The translations under genes were made by a program, and so were the position numbers. The notes below the pieces were generated by a model. The model saw only the letters and a list, made by a program, of their open reading frames with translations. It was not told the origin of the DNA and ran no database searches. A stretch of 8,854 nucleotides of DNA. Source: Rickettsiales bacterium. GTDB taxonomy: Bacteria; Pseudomonadota; Alphaproteobacteria; Rickettsiales; UBA1997. Below, piece by piece: positions 6,992-8,854 of the stretch. Location: assembly GCA_947441695.1 (NCBI GenBank), contig CANEUK010000048.1, positions 1 through 8,854 of the forward strand, given 5' to 3'. Position 1 is the first letter of the stretch. The number at the start of each line of letters is the position of its first letter.

Positions 6992-7339
6992 ATGAAAAAA
7001 CTTTTTGTTCTATCTTTAATTTTTTTGGCTTCGAACTCTTTGATTTCAAAGGCTTTTGGCGCGCAAAAAGAATCGGAAAAAGAATATTTAATTCAAATTA
7101 AAGATCACAAATTTGAACCAGCAAATATCGAAGTTTTGGCTGGTGAAAAATTTAAGTTAATTGTGGAAAATCTTGATCCAACTTTAGAAGAATTTGAAAG
7201 CAACGACCTAAAAAAAGAAAAGCTAATTAGCGGAAACAAAAAAGTTTCTATCGTAATCAACCCTTTAAAATCGGGCGAATACAAGTTTTTTGGCGACTTT
7301 CATCAAAAAACTGCCCAAGGAAAAATTATCGCCAAATAA
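6992..7339 (+). CDS. Exported cupredoxin-fold protein of the type linked to P19/FTR1 iron uptake
   Basis: This 115-residue protein begins with a signal peptide: MKK, a hydrophobic core LFVLSLIFLASNSLI, and probable cleavage near residues 23-25 (KAFGA-QK). It should act in the periplasm. The mature part is one small beta-sandwich of the Cupredoxin_1 type, with KDHKFEPANIEVLAGEKF (37-54), VENLDPTLEEFESNDLKKEK (58-77) and PLKSGEYKFFGDFHQKTAQG (91-110). From memory this pattern is typical of stand-alone cupredoxin proteins encoded beside P19 periplasmic proteins and FTR1-type iron permeases. It contains no Cys at all, so it cannot form a classical type 1 (blue) copper site. His39, Glu66, Glu67, Glu69, Asp102 and His104 are possible metal ligands. 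No P19 or FTR1 gene is in the window, so the role in metal uptake is inferred from the family. The gene lies 106 bases after radA and converges with the glycine-rich gene. Confidence 0.85.
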   Translation: MKKLFVLSLIFLASNSLISKAFGAQKESEKEYLIQIKDHKFEPANIEVLAGEKFKLIVENLDPTLEEFESNDLKKEKLISGNKKVSIVINPLKSGEYKFFGDFHQKTAQGKIIAK

Positions 7340-7360
7340 TTTCTCCAACAAAAATGTCTC

Positions 7361-7378
7361 AAATAGCGCGCTTTTTTT
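7361..7378 (+). terminator. Weak hairpin plus T-run after the cupredoxin gene
   Basis: AAATAG at 7361-7366 can pair with CTTTTT at 7371-7376 across a CGCG loop, with one T-T mismatch, and a run of seven T covers 7372-7378. It lies 22 bases after the cupredoxin stop and could act as an intrinsic terminator. The stem has only one G-C pair and shares bases with the T-run, so support is slight. Confidence 0.2.
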
Positions 7379-7388
7379 GCTCCAATTC

Positions 7389-8854
7389 TTAGTTGGTATA
7401 ACTCACAATCACAACGCCCGAGCCGCCTTTGTAACCAGTAGTTATTCCACCTCCAGCTCCACCGCCTGTGTTTGGTGAACCTGCGTTGCTTTGACCTGCT
7501 CCACCTGATGGAGGAGCAGCAGTTCCACAACCCTTAGCGCCACTACCAACTGCATTGCTACCGGATCCACCAGCGGCATAAGTTACGGCATAAATTGCTA
7601 ACATTGAACCGCCGCCACTAATTCTGCTTAAAATACCAGCTCCACCAGCTGCGGTCAATTTTGCTGAAATGGTTTGCCCCGGTCCTCCTGCTCCGCCACC
7701 ACCGCCACCACCTTCGCATGGAGTAGTAAAAGAGCTACTTCCTCCATTGTTTCCTTGAGATGCGGTTCCAGCGCCACCCACGCCAACGGATCTTCCTACT
7801 CCAGATGGTCCAGATCCACCACCGCCACCCGATCCACCATCATTGCCTTTGTTGCCATTACCATTAGAACTCGGAGCTCCAGCGCCTCCTCCACCATAGG
7901 CAATGATGGAGCCAAAAGAAGAATTTTGACCATTTGTACCATTTTGGGTAGCGGTAGTAGCTCCGGCACCTCCATCGCCAACCACAATGTTAATTGACGA
8001 ATCTGAAACAATATAATCGGTATTTTCAATATAACCCCCAGCTCCACCCCCAGAGCCACGATAGTTTCCGTTCTGCGCGCTACTTCCGCCACCGCCGCCA
8101 ACCACCAAAATCCAAATTTTTTTCCCGATTGGGCAATTTAAATTTGCCGAACCAACCATAGTAAATTTATGAATTTTTGAACTACTAACAATGCTAGTTG
8201 AACAGTTGGTGCAAGTGCATGGTTCAGATGCAACAACAGCTGAACTAGTGTTAGAGGAAGCTGCCAAGGAAGACCCTCCAGAACCATTCGCTATAACTTT
8301 GCAAAGCAAAGTGTGTCCCGCATCGCTTGCAACCGGAGTGTAGCTTGAAGAAGTAGCTCCGGAAATTGGGGTTGGAGTTCCGTCGGCCCACCACCAAGAA
8401 TAAGAATAGCTATTTGGAGTTGGCGACCAAGTTCCGTTTGTAACGCTAATTGCCGTGCCAACAGTAACAGAGGCAGAAGATAGCGCAGGAGCCGTAACGT
8501 TAGATGGAATTGATAGCGTGCAAGTTCCAACAATTCCCGGATCTCCATTGCTACAATTGTAATTAATAGTGCCACTATAACTACCGCCACAAGTTACGCT
8601 TCCAGAAGCACCGTGAGCAACATTGGTTGTAGCAATGCCAGTAGCAGATATGGCGCAGCCAATGGCAGGCTTACAAATTCCATTTCCATCAGGAAAATAA
8701 TTTGAATCACACCCGCAAGAACTCGAAGCCGAAATTTTTCCAGTTCCAGCGGGGCAACTTAAAGTTAGGGTTCCTACGTAACCTGTTGCTGCGCAAGTTC
8801 CAGTTATGTTTGAGGCGCCATCCAAAACGCTTGATGGCGAAGAAAGACCAACAA
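7389..8854 (-). CDS. Surface-type protein with Cys repeats, Ig-like domain and glycine-rich C-terminal domain (N-terminus outside window)
   Basis: The frame is open to the right edge, and the TTG at 8823-8825 is only an internal Leu codon, so this is the C-terminal part (about 487 residues) of a longer protein. Numbering from that Leu, residues 3-37 and 72-102 are two related Cys-bearing modules joined by a Cys-rich link (CGCDSNYFPDGNGICK, 37-52). Residues 108-199 form a bacterial Ig-like domain (VTVGTAISVTNGTWSPTP, then SYTPVASDAGHTL). Residues 203-208 read CTCTNC. From about 216 to the end is a glycine-rich domain that opens with strand IWILVVGGGGG and closes with GGSGVVIVSY, the framing seen in the glycine-rich domains of phage tail and bacterial surface proteins. 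Such architectures suggest an extracellular adhesin, pilus-tip or appendage protein, but the export signal would lie outside the window. The function is not recognised. It converges with the cupredoxin gene across 49 bases. Confidence 0.85.
   Translation of the reverse strand, partial: VGLSSPSSVLDGASNITGTCAATGYVGTLTLSCPAGTGKISASSSCGCDSNYFPDGNGICKPAIGCAISATGIATTNVAHGASGSVTCGGSYSGTINYNCSNGDPGIVGTCTLSIPSNVTAPALSSASVTVGTAISVTNGTWSPTPNSYSYSWWWADGTPTPISGATSSSYTPVASDAGHTLLCKVIANGSGGSSLAASSNTSSAVVASEPCTCTNCSTSIVSSSKIHKFTMVGSANLNCPIGKKIWILVVGGGGGSSAQNGNYRGSGGGAGGYIENTDYIVSDSSINIVVGDGGAGATTATQNGTNGQNSSFGSIIAYGGGGAGAPSSNGNGNKGNDGGSGGGGGSGPSGVGRSVGVGGAGTASQGNNGGSSSFTTPCEGGGGGGGAGGPGQTISAKLTAAGGAGILSRISGGGSMLAIYAVTYAAGGSGSNAVGSGAKGCGTAAPPSGGAGQSNAGSPNTGGGAGGGITTGYKGGSGVVIVSYTN
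8520..8819 (-). repeat. Two related Cys-containing modules in the surface-type protein
   Basis: Module 1 (8715-8819) and module 2 (8520-8612) share the pattern GAS, a short spacer, TC, a short spacer, Tyr, any residue, GT, Leu/Ile, three residues, Cys, then a final Cys 10-12 residues later. Compare YVGTLTLSC with YSGTINYNC. Each has three Cys in equivalent positions (11, 24, 37 and 79, 91, 102, counted from the Leu codon at 8823-8825). More copies may lie upstream of the window edge. The alignment was made by eye. Confidence 0.55.

Noticed and set aside
7674..7997. Plus-strand open frame of 107 codons (Ser/Thr-rich) opposite the glycine-rich gene
   Set aside because: It is the complement of low-complexity glycine codons, has no family resemblance, and lies inside a clearly coding minus-strand gene.

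Overview
The window is an AT-rich stretch of bacterial chromosome (8,854 bases). Its core genes look alphaproteobacterial: the RuvB winged-helix tail, the fused CoaBC, a large XPNPEP1-type aminopeptidase P and RadA all resemble that class from memory. The AT bias, A-tracts, short gaps between genes and one eukaryotic-type gene suggest a reduced, possibly host-associated lineage such as the Rickettsiales or Holosporales. That placement is inference; no 16S or other decisive marker is present.

Layout. 1-258 is the 3' end of ruvB. Three bases later begins a 715-residue protein (262-2409) that carries all the signature boxes of a eukaryotic-type ubiquitin-specific protease (USP/UCH, peptidase family C19). 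They occur in circularly permuted order: the QQDA-like, LKRF and GHY histidine boxes come first and the catalytic-cysteine box comes last. This is the most unusual item in the window. Next come coaBC (2477-3676, +), which makes the CoA precursor 4'-phosphopantetheine, and convergent to it a Xaa-Pro aminopeptidase of family M24 (3706-5445, -). Only 27 bases separate the aminopeptidase start from the divergent radA (5473-6885, +). After radA lie a small exported cupredoxin-fold protein (6992-7339, +) and, convergent with it, the 3' part of a long surface-type gene (7389 to the right edge, -). The visible part of that gene encodes two Cys-bearing repeats, an Ig-like domain and a glycine-rich C-terminal domain.

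How the genes relate. RuvB and RadA both act on recombination intermediates; CoaBC and the aminopeptidase are housekeeping enzymes. The USP-like protein and the glycine-rich surface protein look accessory, and both would fit a life in contact with eukaryotic cells. The USP-like gene replaces whatever normally follows ruvB, and its alanine codon choice differs from that of coaBC, which suggests it was acquired. No tRNA, rRNA, CRISPR array or insertion sequence was seen, and no gene-free stretch exceeds 300 bases.
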